A DNA stretch of 53,937 bases from Opitutia bacterium (GCA_947461205.1 CANHJG010000016.1:1-53937), one strand, 5' to 3'; positions 25,655 through 36,174 are shown, counted from the stretch's first letter. Notes: generated by a model from the letters alone, not told the origin. Translations and numbers: made by a program.

Positions 25655-26935
25655 ATGCCGCTGACCCTTTCTCCTTGGTTTCTGCTTTTGCTTGCCGTGC
25701 CCGTGCTCTTGCTCGGCGAGGGTGTGGTGCGCCGCGTTCCGGTCCTGGCCCGGTTCAACCTCCCCGTGCCCGTCGTCGGCGGCCTGCTGGTTAGCGCGTT
25801 GCTGCTCGCGGTCAACGCCTCCGGCCTCGCTGGCGTGGCCTTTGCCACGAAAGTCTCCGCAGGCTGGTGGACTTGGCTCGTCACCCCCGAGGTCGAGTGG
25901 GCCGCGCGGCCGCTCAAGAACCTGAACCTCCCGCTGCTCGTCGCGTTTTTCACCTGTGTTGGGCTGGGCGCCCCGGTACAGGTCCTTCGCTCGGGCGGCC
26001 GGGCGCTCGCGGTTTTGCTGCTCGCCGCGACGGCGCTCGCTGTGCTCCAAAACACGGTCGGCGTGGCCGTGGCCCTGGCCCTCGGGGCGCCGCCGCTCCT
26101 CGGGGTAGTCTGCGGCGCGCTCACCCTCGTCGGCGGACATGGCACGGCGCTCGGCTTCGCGCCGCGCTTCGAACAAGCCGGCTTGGCCTCGGCGGCAACC
26201 ATCGGGGCGTCGGCGGCGACGTTTGGCCTCGTTGCGGGGGGATTGCTGGCCGGGCCGTTGGCCGAAGGGTTGTTGCGGGGAGGGGGAAAAAAAGCCGCGG
26301 CCCCCGCTTCGATTCCGCGGGAAACGCCCGCTGCCGTCGCGAGTTTTTTCGGCGATGGGCGTGCGCTCGGTGCGTTAGGCCGCCGGGCGGTCGGCCATGC
26401 GTTGCTCATCGCGGCCTGCGTGAAAGCGGGCGCTTGGGTGAGCTTTGGGCTCGACCGCGCGGGCGCGTCGTTGCCGGCCTACATGGGCGCGCTGCTCGTG
26501 GGGTTCGCGGTGCGCGCGGCGCACGATGCGGCCGGCGGCACCTGGCTGCGGGGCGAGGTCATTGCACGTCTCGCCGCGGTGCTGTTGCCGCTCTTTCTCG
26601 CGGTGACGCTCGCGGCCTTGAACCTCGCGGAACTCGCCGCCGTCGCCGGCCCTATGCTCGTGATTCTCGTCGTGAACACGCTGGTCTCGCTCGCCTTCGC
26701 GGCTTGGGTCGTGTGGCCGTTGCTCGGCCGCGACCACGAGGCGGGCGTGATGGTGGCGGGCCTCGTGGGCTTCGGGGTGGGCTCGACGGCGACCGCCGTC
26801 GCCGCGATGGACGCGATCACCCGCCGCCGCGGCCCGGCGCCCCGGGCGGCCGCGCTCGTGCCGCCCACGGGCGGATTTCTCATCGATTTCACCAACGCGC
26901 CCGTGATCGGCGCCTTCCTCCAGCTCCTCCGATGA
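25655..26935 (+). CDS. gltS: GltS-type sodium/glutamate symporter
   Basis: This 426-residue inner-membrane transporter has about ten hydrophobic segments in two halves. Family features include PVPVVGGLLVSALL, the loop GVVCGALTLVGGHGTALGFA in the first half and VGFGVGSTATAVAAMDAI in the second, and PPTGGFLIDFTNAPVI near the end. GltS carries L- or D-glutamate with Na+. It is the first gene behind the sigma-54 promoter, and its stop overlaps the next ATG by 4 bases, so it is co-translated with the deacylase. Confidence 0.9.
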   Translation: MPLTLSPWFLLLLAVPVLLLGEGVVRRVPVLARFNLPVPVVGGLLVSALLLAVNASGLAGVAFATKVSAGWWTWLVTPEVEWAARPLKNLNLPLLVAFFTCVGLGAPVQVLRSGGRALAVLLLAATALAVLQNTVGVAVALALGAPPLLGVVCGALTLVGGHGTALGFAPRFEQAGLASAATIGASAATFGLVAGGLLAGPLAEGLLRGGGKKAAAPASIPRETPAAVASFFGDGRALGALGRRAVGHALLIAACVKAGAWVSFGLDRAGASLPAYMGALLVGFAVRAAHDAAGGTWLRGEVIARLAAVLLPLFLAVTLAALNLAELAAVAGPMLVILVVNTLVSLAFAAWVVWPLLGRDHEAGVMVAGLVGFGVGSTATAVAAMDAITRRRGPAPRAAALVPPTGGFLIDFTNAPVIGAFLQLLR

Positions 26936-28503
26936 ACCTTCGCCGTTTTGCCTGCTTGCTGTTCGCCGCGGCGGTGGGCGCCCACGCGGCGCATTTCGAC
27001 GTCCTCGTCCGCGGCGGGCGCGTGCTCGACGGCACGGGCACGCCGTGGTTCTACGCGGACGTCGCGCTCAACGGCGACCGCATCGCTGCCGTCGGAAAAC
27101 TGCCGGACGCCACCGCGAAGCTCGTGGTCGACGCCCGGGGACTCTACGTCGCGCCGGGGTTCATCGACGGGCACACCCATGCCGGGCCGGCGCTCGCCCG
27201 CAACGCCGCGCTCGCCGCCGCTGCGCCGATTCTTACGCAGGGCATCACGACCGTGTTTGTGAACCACGACGGCGGCGGCCCGACCGACCTCGTCGCGCAA
27301 CGCCGCGCCCTCGAAGCGCATCCCCTCGGCGTCAACGTCGCGCAGCTCATCGGCCACAACTCCGTCCGCACCGAGGTGCTGAATCTCGAGGACCGTGCGC
27401 CGAACGCCGCCGAACTCGACCGGATGGCGGCCCTCGTGCGGCGCGGGATGGAGGCGGGCGCCTTCGGCTTGTCGGCCGGTCCGTTCTACACGCCCGGAAA
27501 TTTTTCCAAGACCGAGGAGCACATCGCCCTCGCCCGCATCGCGGCGGAGTTCGACGGGTTCTATACGAGCCACGTGCGCGACGAGGGCGACTACACCATC
27601 GGCATCGTGGCGGCGGTGGACGAAGTCATTCGCGTGGCGCGGGAGGCGCGTCTGCCGGGCATTGTCACGCACATTAAAACCCTCGGTCCGCGCGTGTGGG
27701 GGTTGTCCGGCGAGATTATCCGGCGGATCAACGCCGCCCGCGCTGAGGGCGTGGAGCTGTTCGCCGACCAGTATCCCTACGAGGCCTCCGCCACCGGACT
27801 CACCGCCGCGCTCGTGCCGGCCTGGGCGCAGGAGGGTGGCGCGGGCGCGCTCAAAGCCCGTCTCGCGAATCCGGAGACACTCGGCCGCGTCCGCCGCGAG
27901 ATGAGCGAAAACCTCGCCCGCCGCGCCGGCGCCGAAAATATCCAGATCCGCACCTTCACGCCCGACCCCGCCCTCGAGGGCCTCCGCCTCGACGCCATTG
28001 CGCGGAAGAAACTGATCGAGCCCGTCGATGCCGCGATCGAGCTCATCCGCGCCGGCGGCGCGTCCATCGTTTCCTTCAACATGGACGAGCGCGATCTCCG
28101 CGCGTTCATGACGCAACCGTGGACGATGACCTGCTCCGACGGCGAACTCGTCGCGCCCGGGGAAGGCGTGCCCCATCCGCGCTCCTACGGCCCCTTTCCG
28201 CGTAAAATCCGCCGCTACGTCGTCGAAGAAAACGTGCTCACCCTCGAACAGGCCGTGCACTCGATGACGGGCTTGCCCGCCACCGTTTTTCGCCTGCGCG
28301 ACCGCGGCGCGATTTGGCCGGGAGCCGTGGCCGACCTCGTCGTTTTTGACCTGGCTGCGGTGCGCGACCGGGCGACCTACACGCAACCGCACCAGCTTTC
28401 CGAGGGTATGAAACGGGTGTTCGTCAACGGCCGCCTGTCGCTCGTCGACGGACACCTGACGGACGTGCGGGCCGGGCGCGTCCTGCGGCGTAACGCACCG
28501 TGA
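26932..28503 (+). CDS. N-acyl-D-amino-acid deacylase-family amidohydrolase
   Basis: This 523-residue metal-dependent amidohydrolase has an N-terminal signal peptide (RFACLLFAAAVGAHAA). Residues fitting the family are HxH in GFIDGHTHAG, His in FYTSHVRDEGD, His/Lys in IVTHIKTLGP and Asp in TCSDGELVAPG. The GLSAGPFYTPG stretch is typical of N-acyl-D-amino-acid deacylases (D-aminoacylase). The Cys of the GNCG motif of some true D-aminoacylases is not seen; NHDGG stands in its place, so substrate choice may differ. Export suggests periplasmic release of free D-amino acids that GltS could import if the product is glutamate. That link is inferred. Confidence 0.85.
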   Translation: MNLRRFACLLFAAAVGAHAAHFDVLVRGGRVLDGTGTPWFYADVALNGDRIAAVGKLPDATAKLVVDARGLYVAPGFIDGHTHAGPALARNAALAAAAPILTQGITTVFVNHDGGGPTDLVAQRRALEAHPLGVNVAQLIGHNSVRTEVLNLEDRAPNAAELDRMAALVRRGMEAGAFGLSAGPFYTPGNFSKTEEHIALARIAAEFDGFYTSHVRDEGDYTIGIVAAVDEVIRVAREARLPGIVTHIKTLGPRVWGLSGEIIRRINAARAEGVELFADQYPYEASATGLTAALVPAWAQEGGAGALKARLANPETLGRVRREMSENLARRAGAENIQIRTFTPDPALEGLRLDAIARKKLIEPVDAAIELIRAGGASIVSFNMDERDLRAFMTQPWTMTCSDGELVAPGEGVPHPRSYGPFPRKIRRYVVEENVLTLEQAVHSMTGLPATVFRLRDRGAIWPGAVADLVVFDLAAVRDRATYTQPHQLSEGMKRVFVNGRLSLVDGHLTDVRAGRVLRRNAP

Positions 28504-28570
28504 ATCCAATCGACCGAACGCCTGCGCGCCGTCATCGTCCTCCGGCTTAACTCCCGGACATTCACCTCCC

Positions 28571-29431
28571 ATGAGAACTCAGTTCCCCCGCCGCCTCTGC
28601 CTCACGGTGCTGGTGCTTGGCGCCGCGAGCCTGCTTCCCGGTCAACCCGCCGAAGCCGCACCCAAGGCGAAGACCAAGGCCGCGCCGTTCGTGATCCCGC
28701 CGGACGTCAACGGTCTGAAGTCGATCATCGCAGCTCCCGAAAAAACGAAGGCGCTGAAGGTCGCCATTTTTTCCGGCAAAGGTGCGCCCAACGACGGCAT
28801 CGAGCACGTGACCTCCCGGATCAAATCGATCCCGCAGGCGACGGTGACGCGCGTGAAGGCTGCGGATTGGGCGACGATCGATCTGAAGGGGTTCGATCTC
28901 GTCGTCTTTTCCGGCGGCTCCGGCAGTGCGCAGGCGGAGTCGATCGGCGAGGCCGGGCGGAACAACGTGCGGGAGTATGTGCGCAACGGGGGCGGTTACG
29001 TCGGCATTTGCGCCGGAGCCTATCTCGCCTGCTCGAATTTCAAGTGGGGACTCGGTATCCTGAATGCCGGCACGGTTTCCAGCAAGTGGCAGCGCGGACA
29101 GGGTTTCATGGAGATTGAGCTGAGCGACGAAGGCCGCAAGCTGCTCGGCGATGTGCGGGGCACCTTCAAGGTGCGCTACCACAACGGTCCCATCATCAAG
29201 CCCGCGGGCCGCGCGGATGTGCCGGCCTACACTCCGGTCGCGTTCTTCCGGACGGAGATTGCGGACTTCGGTTCGCCGGTCGGCGTGATGGTGAACTCGC
29301 CCTCGCAGGCGCTCGGCACCTTTGGCCGGGGTCGCGTTTTCATCTCCAGTCCGCACCCGGAAAACACGCCCGGTCTGGAGCATTTTATCCCGCGGGCCGT
29401 GCTGTGGGCCGGTGGAGTGGATGCGCCGTGA
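28571..29431 (+). CDS. Exported BPL_N / glutamine-amidotransferase-like protein
   Basis: This 286-residue protein has a signal peptide (LCLTVLVLGAASLLPGQPAEA) and a BPL_N domain of the class I glutamine amidotransferase fold. It has the nucleophile-elbow-like GGGYVGICAGAYLA with a Cys, VVFSGGSGS earlier, and SSPHPENTPG near the end. Members of this family lack the N-terminal biotin ligase catalytic domain and have no assigned reaction. It is exported and lies between the deacylase and two TonB-dependent receptors, perhaps in the same transcript (67-base gap). Confidence 0.82.
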   Translation: MRTQFPRRLCLTVLVLGAASLLPGQPAEAAPKAKTKAAPFVIPPDVNGLKSIIAAPEKTKALKVAIFSGKGAPNDGIEHVTSRIKSIPQATVTRVKAADWATIDLKGFDLVVFSGGSGSAQAESIGEAGRNNVREYVRNGGGYVGICAGAYLACSNFKWGLGILNAGTVSSKWQRGQGFMEIELSDEGRKLLGDVRGTFKVRYHNGPIIKPAGRADVPAYTPVAFFRTEIADFGSPVGVMVNSPSQALGTFGRGRVFISSPHPENTPGLEHFIPRAVLWAGGVDAP

Positions 29432-29496
29432 CGACCTGCGTTCCTCCCTCCCCTTAACGCCTCTTGGCCGCTTTTAACCGATCTCCGAACTCTCCG

Positions 29497-32400
29497 ATGA
29501 AAATGAAACGGCCCCGATTCCCCCGCTTTGCTCTCCGCCACGTTTTCGGCGCGCTCCTGTTTACAGTCTTTTCCGGCCCGCTCGGCGCACAGACGGCCCC
29601 GGCGCCTTCTGCCACGGCGGCCGCCTCGGCGGGTGGTCCCGAACAAAAACCCGATACGATCACCATGGAGGCCTTCACGGTCACGGGTTCCAACATCCGT
29701 CGGCTCGACGAGGAGAAGACGTTGCCGGTCACCGTGCTGGGCCTGGAGGAACTCGATCTCCGGGGCGCCGTCACCGCCGCCGAGTTGTTCGACACGCTTT
29801 CGATCGGCGGTCCCATCACCCTCGACGAGGGCAACACCCTCGGGGCCGACGCCCGCGGCGACAACAGCACGATCAATCTCCGCGGCCTTGGCTCCGGCAA
29901 CACCCTCGTGCTCCTCAACGGCCGCCGCCTCCCGCCGCACCCGATCAGCATGGCCGAAGGCAGCGTCCCGTCGCTCTCGACCAACGTGAATCAGCTCCCG
30001 GCCGCCGCGATGGCGCGCGTCGAGGTGCTGCGCGACGGCGCCTCGGCCATCTACGGCACCGATACCGCGGCCGGCGTCGTCAATTCCATCACGCGCCGCA
30101 ACTACGACGGCCTCAGTTTCCGCGCCCGTGGCAGCCTCACCCAGCACGGCGGCGGCAATGACTGGAACACCGAGATCACCGAGGGCCGCAATTTCAACGG
30201 CGGCAAAAGCAACCTCCTCCTCACGCTCGACTACTACCACCGCGATTTTCTCTGGCTCAACCAGCGCGAGTTCTCCCGCAATCAAGACGTGCGCGTGACG
30301 CGCAATGTCCCGGCCCCGTTCAACGGCCTGCCCATCACCGACACCGCCGGCGTCGTCTCGCGCAACAACAACCTCGACAACCGCCTCAGCACCGACGGCA
30401 GCTACTACGGCGGTTTCGTCCGCGGCAACTACGACGCCACCGGCGCCTTCGTCGGCGCGCGGCCAACGACCAACCAGGGTATCATCACGACTTCGGGCAG
30501 CACGTCCGCGACGCTCGCGACCAACGGCACCTTCTACCTGATCCCCCTCGTCGACGGAAACATCGGTTGGCGCCAGACGCTGCCGTCGCACAACATCGAC
30601 GACCCCACCGTCAATTGGTATCAGAATCCCAACGATCATAAGCCGATCCTCCCCAAGACGGACCGCGCGAACCTGACCGCGGTGTTCCACCACAGGCTGC
30701 AGGACAACCTCGAACTCTTCGGCGAACTGCTCGCCTACCGCTCCGTCTCCATCACGGGACGCCTGCCCAACAAGTTCGACGTCGCCACCGACCACAACAT
30801 CTACGTCAGCGCCGACAACCCCTTCAATCCCTTCGGCTCGCGGTTCTACGACGTCGGCGGCCGTCCCAATACCGACGGCACGCCGCGCCTCACCGGCGCG
30901 CCCTCGCAGGTCCAGTTCCTCAGCGGCGTCGGCGTGATTCCGCGTGATTTCAAGCCCCGCCGCATCACGGTGAACTCCGACGCGGTCCGTCTCGTCGGTG
31001 GCCTCCGTGGTCGCTTCGCCCGCGGCTGGGAATGGGAGTCCGGTGTGCTCTACGGCCGCAATTCCACGCACGACGAAGAAGAATTCGCGATGCGCGAGAG
31101 CCGCCTCCGTGCCGCGCTCACGGCCTCCGATCCGACGAAGGCGTTCAATCCCTTCAACTACACCTTCAAACTCGTGCCGCAGCCCGGCAACGCGGCCAAT
31201 CCCTACCTGCTCATGGTCGACAAGCCCTACAGCAATCCCGCCGCTCTCACCGCTTCGCTCTACGACAACTTCGTTCGCGAGGGTCGCACCGAACTCGCGA
31301 GCTGGGATCTCAAGGTCAACGGCTCCGTTTTCGATCGTTTCTGGGGCGGCCCCACCGGCGTCGCGTTCGGTGGCGAGATGCGCTGGGAAAACTACAAGGA
31401 CTGGCGCCCGGAATATGCCGGCCTCAACCCCGCCAACGCGCCCTACGACGGCAATCCCGCCAATCCCAACAATCTCTTCTACGGCCCGCTCGAGAACGAC
31501 TTCATCGCGCTCAGTCCCAACGTGAATCTTTACGCCGCGCGCACCGTCGCCTCCGTGTTTGCCGAGGTGCTCGTGCCGCTCGTGGGCAAGACCAACCGCA
31601 AACCGCTCGTCCGCAAACTCGAGCTTTCGATCGCGGGCCGCACGGAGCATTTCTCCGATTTCGGCACGACCTCGAAGCCGAAGTTCGGCCTCAACTACCG
31701 GCCGACCGACTGGATCATGCTGCGCAGCACCGTCGCCTCGTCCTTCCGCGCGCCCAATCTCGTCCAGACCAACACGACCCCGCTGCAGCGCTCCGGCAGC
31801 ACCTACAACGACGTCTACCGCTCCGAGGTCACCGGACTCAACCGCGACTCCAGCTCCGTGCCCGTCACGTTTCGGCAGGGCAACGCCGAGCTGAAGCCCG
31901 AAAACGCGCGTTCGATCACCGCCGGCATCGCGCTCTCCGCGCCCTTCTACCGCGACCTGACGATCACCGTCGACTACTGGAAAATTCACCAAAAAGACGT
32001 CATCGCGTCCGTCACCGGCACAACCCAGCTGCTGCTCGACGAGGAACTGCTCGACGGTGCGGTGCAAAAGGCGCTCGCCGCCGGAAAAACCCTCGGCCAG
32101 ATCGACCTCGGCAGCGGCACCGGCAGCTACGTCGGCAATCCGAAGATCGTGCGCGATCCCGTCACGCCGGCGGACCTCGCGGCCTTCACCGCCTTCAACG
32201 CCACGCGGCCTCCCTCCAACCAGCGTGTCCCCGTGGGGAGTCTCCGCTCGATTGTGACCGACTACGTAAACCTCGCCGGCCGCGAAGTGCAGGGCCTCGA
32301 CTACGGTATCGAGTTGCGTCTCCCCAAGGCCCGTTTCGGTCACGTCACGCTCCGCGGCGACGCCTCCTACCTGCTCCAATACGACACCGTCTCCGAGCCC

Positions 32401-32844
32401 GGCCAACCGAAGATCAACGACATCAACCGCGACGGTCGCACCCGTTTCCGCGGCAACGTCGGGCTCACCTGGCGCAAGGAGCGTTGGACGGCTGGCTGGG
32501 CGATCACCTACTACGGCCCCTACGTCGACACCGGCACGGCGACCACGAAGGAAATCTACGACGTCCTTGGCCAGCCCGACTACATCTCCACCTACGTCGA
32601 TTCCGGCGGAGTCCGCCGCTACCGCTACCTCGTGACGTCGTCCACGACGCACAATGCTTACGTGAATTACGCCTTCCCGCGCCAGCGCGGCAGCCTGCTC
32701 GCCAACGTCTCCCTGCGTTTCGGCGTGAACAACGTCTTTGACGCCGAACCGCCGCTCGCCGACGCCGATGTCGGTTACCAACGCGGCGCGGGCACGAACC
32801 CCCGCGGCCGTGCGTTCTATAGCCAAATCTCGAAACGCTTCTGA
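29497..32844 (+). CDS. TonB-dependent receptor 1
   Basis: This 1115-residue outer-membrane receptor has a signal peptide ending near GPLGAQT, an N-terminal EAFTVTGSNIRRLDEEK segment, and a plug with RGLGSGNTLVLLNGRR and EVLRDGASAIYGTD. A long beta-barrel ends in a C-terminal Phe (YSQISKRF), the usual outer-membrane assembly signal. ATG 29497 is preferred to TTG 29464, because the basic signal-peptide start follows it. The substrate is not deducible from sequence. It is the first of three related receptors in a region with peptide and amino-acid enzymes, so peptide or amino-acid conjugates are likely. Confidence 0.92.
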   Translation: MKMKRPRFPRFALRHVFGALLFTVFSGPLGAQTAPAPSATAAASAGGPEQKPDTITMEAFTVTGSNIRRLDEEKTLPVTVLGLEELDLRGAVTAAELFDTLSIGGPITLDEGNTLGADARGDNSTINLRGLGSGNTLVLLNGRRLPPHPISMAEGSVPSLSTNVNQLPAAAMARVEVLRDGASAIYGTDTAAGVVNSITRRNYDGLSFRARGSLTQHGGGNDWNTEITEGRNFNGGKSNLLLTLDYYHRDFLWLNQREFSRNQDVRVTRNVPAPFNGLPITDTAGVVSRNNNLDNRLSTDGSYYGGFVRGNYDATGAFVGARPTTNQGIITTSGSTSATLATNGTFYLIPLVDGNIGWRQTLPSHNIDDPTVNWYQNPNDHKPILPKTDRANLTAVFHHRLQDNLELFGELLAYRSVSITGRLPNKFDVATDHNIYVSADNPFNPFGSRFYDVGGRPNTDGTPRLTGAPSQVQFLSGVGVIPRDFKPRRITVNSDAVRLVGGLRGRFARGWEWESGVLYGRNSTHDEEEFAMRESRLRAALTASDPTKAFNPFNYTFKLVPQPGNAANPYLLMVDKPYSNPAALTASLYDNFVREGRTELASWDLKVNGSVFDRFWGGPTGVAFGGEMRWENYKDWRPEYAGLNPANAPYDGNPANPNNLFYGPLENDFIALSPNVNLYAARTVASVFAEVLVPLVGKTNRKPLVRKLELSIAGRTEHFSDFGTTSKPKFGLNYRPTDWIMLRSTVASSFRAPNLVQTNTTPLQRSGSTYNDVYRSEVTGLNRDSSSVPVTFRQGNAELKPENARSITAGIALSAPFYRDLTITVDYWKIHQKDVIASVTGTTQLLLDEELLDGAVQKALAAGKTLGQIDLGSGTGSYVGNPKIVRDPVTPADLAAFTAFNATRPPSNQRVPVGSLRSIVTDYVNLAGREVQGLDYGIELRLPKARFGHVTLRGDASYLLQYDTVSEPGQPKINDINRDGRTRFRGNVGLTWRKERWTAGWAITYYGPYVDTGTATTKEIYDVLGQPDYISTYVDSGGVRRYRYLVTSSTTHNAYVNYAFPRQRGSLLANVSLRFGVNNVFDAEPPLADADVGYQRGAGTNPRGRAFYSQISKRF

Positions 32845-32890
32845 GCCTTCGCCGTCCTTCCGGCCGGCCTCGGCGCCGACGAGTGACGTT

Positions 32891-32918
32891 TTGGGCAGGA
32901 AGAATTGATTTTTATTAT
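32891..32918 (+). promoter_or_regulatory. Possible sigma-70 promoter of receptor 2
   Basis: TTGGGC and TATTAT are separated by 16 bases in the only A/T-rich stretch of the 112-base gap, ~38 bases before the receptor 2 ATG. The -10 matches 5 of 6 consensus bases; the -35 is weak. Confidence 0.35.
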
Positions 32919-32956
32919 CCTGATCGTCACGTTCGAATCTCAACCCTGCTGACACC

Positions 32957-35900
32957 ATGAACCACCACCGCACCCGATTCCGAACCGCCTTGGCCCTCGC
33001 GCTGACCGCCGCGACCGCCCTGGCCCAAACCGCCCCGGCTCCTGCTGCGCCGGCTTCCGACGAGACCATCAAGCTCGAAGCGTTTTCCGTCACCGGCTCC
33101 AACATCAAGCGCCTCGATTTCGAAAAAGTTCTCCCGGTTACCATCCTGGGCACCTCCGAGATCGAAATCCGCGACGCATCCCAGCCGTCCGATCTTCTCA
33201 CCGCGCTCCCACAGGTGACCGGCCTGCCGGGCAACGAGACGGCCACCCTCGGCGCGACCGCGCGCGGCGACAACGCCACGATCTCCCTCCGTGGCATCGC
33301 CTCGAGCAATACCCTGATTCTTCTCAACGGCCGGCGGGTCGTGCCTCACCCGATCAGCCAAGGTGAGGCGGGCGTCCCGACGCTTTCCACCAACGTCAAT
33401 CAACTCCCCAACCGCGGTCTCGAACGCATCGAGCTGCTGCGCGACGGCGCGTCCTCCGTCTACGGCACCGATGCCGTCGCCGGCGTGGTGAACTATACAA
33501 CGAAGCGGAATTTCCGCGGCACCGAACTGGCTTACCGCTTCGGCGAGACCCGTTACGGCGACGGCCAGGAATACCGCGCAACCCTGACGCACGGCATCGA
33601 TTTCGCGAAGGGCAAAGGCCGCGCGATGATGAGCGCCGACTTCTATCATCGCGCCGCGATTCTTGCCAACGTCCGCGGTTTCGCGGCCGACAACGACCAC
33701 AGCGCCTTGGCTCCCGCCCCGTGGAACATCGCCACCAACACGACTTTCAACGCCCGCTCCGCGACCACGGAATATGGCAATTACCTCCTCGGCACGATCA
33801 CCGCCACCGATCAATACGGCGCCGTGTCCGGTTTCGCCGGCGCCCGTCCCACGGGCGTTCCCGCCACCACCGCATCCGCGACCGGCCTGTTCGTGCTTCA
33901 ACCGAACGGCTCGGGCGGTGCCGTCTTCGGTACGGCCGCGCCGAGCCGGGCCGGGATCACCCGCGACTACTATTGGAACAATAACGCGTTTCGCGTCATC
34001 CAGCCGAAATCCCAACGCACGAATATTTTCGCCAGCGCCGAGTTTGACCTCACGGATAAACTCACCGCGTTCGTCGACGGCAGTCTCTACCGCGCCGAGT
34101 CGGTCACCTATCGCGAGATGGACGGCATTACGCAGAGCACCGACGGCTTCATCATCGTCCCCGTCACGAATCCCTACAATCCCTTCGGCAATCGCTTTTG
34201 GTCCACAACCGGCGCGCCCAACACCGACGGCACGCCGCGCCTCACCGGCACGCCTTCCGCCGTCTCGATCACCAATAAGCGCCTCACCGATCTCCCGCAG
34301 CGCACCGACTGGGTCGATGACTCCGTGTACCGCGGCGTCGCCGGCGTGCGCGGCAAGCTCTTCAAGACGTGGACCTGGGAAGCCGCCTTGCTCTACTCCG
34401 CCGCCCGCGTGATCGAAAACGAAGAAGGACCCAGCCGAAAGTCCCTGCTCGTTGCCGCGATCAATCAGACCGACCCCGCCAAAGCCTTCAACCCCTTTAC
34501 CCGCAGCTTTGCCGTGCAAAACGGGGCGCTCGTCGCCACGGGGCCCTACGCCAATCCGGCCAGCGTCACCTCCACGTTCACGTCGTCCTTCATCCGCAAC
34601 GGCATTACCAAACTCGGGAGTGGCGATTTCCGCGCGAGCGGCGATGTGCTCCCGCTCTGGGGTGGCAACACCATCGGCGGCGCGTTCGGCGGTGAGTTTC
34701 GCTCTGAGGCCTACGATGACTTTCGCCCGCCCTACGCCGGGCTCAATCCCTCCGGCTCGGGCTTGGATCTCGCGTCGAACGATTTCCTCGGTTTCTCGCC
34801 GAACTCCGACACGCACGGCAACCGTCACGTCGCCGCGCTGTATGCCGAAGTCGTCGTGCCCGTCGTCGGCCGCGAATTCAAACTCCCGCTGGTTCAGTCC
34901 CTCGAGTTTTCCGCCGCCGCGCGTTACGAGAGTTACACGGACTTCGGCTCAACCACCAAACCGAAGTTCGGCGTGAACTGGAAGCCGGCCTCGTGGATCA
35001 TGGTCCGCGGTTCCTACAATCAAGGCTTCCGTGCCCCCAATCTCGCCCAACTGTTCACCGGCACCCTCATCCGCACCGTCACCGGCAGCACCGACACCTA
35101 CCGCAGCGCGGTCACGGGCCTCATCACCGACGGTCCGTCCAATCGCCGCAGCGTCGCTTCCGGCAATCGCGGCCTGCAGCCGGAAAAATCGACGGGAAAA
35201 TCCGCCGGCTTCGTCGTTCAGGTCCCCGCCATCAAGGGCCTCTCCATCGGCGTCGACTACTACGAAATTAGTCAAAAGGACCTCATCGCCTCAGGCGGTG
35301 GCGTCGCTGACGACACGGCCGCTCTCCAGGTCGCGACGCAGGCCGCGCTCGCGAAGGGCACCGCCATCGGCGGCATCGACCTCGGCTCCGGCACCGCCAA
35401 CTACCAAGGCGATCCATCCGTTGTCCGCCTGCCGGTCACCCAAGCCGACCGCGACGCCTTTGCCGCCTACAACGCCCGTCAGGTCCCCGGCAACCAACGC
35501 GCCGTCGTCGGTGGCATCGACATCATCCGTTCGAGCTACTTCAACAAATCCGAGCAGTTTACCAACGGTTTCGATTTCGACATCAACTACCGTTTTCCGC
35601 AGTGGTCCGTCGGTCAGTTCAATTTCAACACGAACTGGACTTACCTGAACGATTTTCACGCCTACAGTGCTCCGGGGGCCGCGCGCACGAACTACCGTGG
35701 CGGCAACAGCGCCAATGTCGGCGGTGCGACGCCGGATTGGCGCGGCTCCACGACGCTCAGCTGGCGCCAGAAACAATGGGGGGCGGGCCTCGGCATGTAT
35801 TATATCGCCAGCTACACGGACGTGAATGCCACCACGACCCAGGCGGTCTGGGACTCGCTCGGCAACCCGACTTACATCAAGCCGATTTTCAATAATGGCG

Positions 35901-36133
35901 CGTATTCTTACCGCTACGTCGTGCACGATACGAAAAACTACAATGTCTACGTGTCCTACCGCGTCACGGCGCAAAACCGCTGGCTCAACGACACCCACCT
36001 CCGGCTCGGCGTGAACAACCTCTTCGACGCCAAGCCGCCGCTCTCTGCCGATTCCCGCGGCTACGAAGTCGGCCTCTATAACACGATGGCCCGCGGCCTC
36101 ACTTGGAGCTTCCAGGCGACCAAGAAACTCTAA
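32957..36133 (+). CDS. TonB-dependent receptor 2
   Basis: This 1058-residue receptor has a signal peptide (LALALTAATALAQTAP), LEAFSVTGSNIKRLDFEK, a plug with RGIASSNTLILLNGRR and ELLRDGASSVYGTD, and a barrel with GVNNLFDAKPPLSADSRGYE near the end. The C-terminal residue is Leu (QATKKL), not the usual aromatic. It shares the N-terminal pattern of receptors 1 and 3, so these are paralogues. A strong terminator follows immediately. Confidence 0.92.
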   Translation: MNHHRTRFRTALALALTAATALAQTAPAPAAPASDETIKLEAFSVTGSNIKRLDFEKVLPVTILGTSEIEIRDASQPSDLLTALPQVTGLPGNETATLGATARGDNATISLRGIASSNTLILLNGRRVVPHPISQGEAGVPTLSTNVNQLPNRGLERIELLRDGASSVYGTDAVAGVVNYTTKRNFRGTELAYRFGETRYGDGQEYRATLTHGIDFAKGKGRAMMSADFYHRAAILANVRGFAADNDHSALAPAPWNIATNTTFNARSATTEYGNYLLGTITATDQYGAVSGFAGARPTGVPATTASATGLFVLQPNGSGGAVFGTAAPSRAGITRDYYWNNNAFRVIQPKSQRTNIFASAEFDLTDKLTAFVDGSLYRAESVTYREMDGITQSTDGFIIVPVTNPYNPFGNRFWSTTGAPNTDGTPRLTGTPSAVSITNKRLTDLPQRTDWVDDSVYRGVAGVRGKLFKTWTWEAALLYSAARVIENEEGPSRKSLLVAAINQTDPAKAFNPFTRSFAVQNGALVATGPYANPASVTSTFTSSFIRNGITKLGSGDFRASGDVLPLWGGNTIGGAFGGEFRSEAYDDFRPPYAGLNPSGSGLDLASNDFLGFSPNSDTHGNRHVAALYAEVVVPVVGREFKLPLVQSLEFSAAARYESYTDFGSTTKPKFGVNWKPASWIMVRGSYNQGFRAPNLAQLFTGTLIRTVTGSTDTYRSAVTGLITDGPSNRRSVASGNRGLQPEKSTGKSAGFVVQVPAIKGLSIGVDYYEISQKDLIASGGGVADDTAALQVATQAALAKGTAIGGIDLGSGTANYQGDPSVVRLPVTQADRDAFAAYNARQVPGNQRAVVGGIDIIRSSYFNKSEQFTNGFDFDINYRFPQWSVGQFNFNTNWTYLNDFHAYSAPGAARTNYRGGNSANVGGATPDWRGSTTLSWRQKQWGAGLGMYYIASYTDVNATTTQAVWDSLGNPTYIKPIFNNGAYSYRYVVHDTKNYNVYVSYRVTAQNRWLNDTHLRLGVNNLFDAKPPLSADSRGYEVGLYNTMARGLTWSFQATKKL

Positions 36134-36145
36134 CCAGTCAGTCTT

Positions 36146-36174
36146 GGGGCCGGTCTCTGACCGGCCCCTTTTTT
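36146..36174 (+). terminator. Terminator of receptor 2, abutting ggt start
   Basis: A perfect 10-bp stem GGGGCCGGTC / GACCGGCCCC with a TCT loop is followed by six T residues. The ggt ATG begins at the very next base, 36175. Confidence 0.92.

Noticed and set aside
29227-33327. Very long open frame on the - strand opposite TonB-dependent receptors
   Set aside because: It lies wholly opposite well-supported receptor and BPL_N genes. Its translation is Val/Gly/Asp/Arg-rich with no domain, as expected from the antisense of GC-rich codons.
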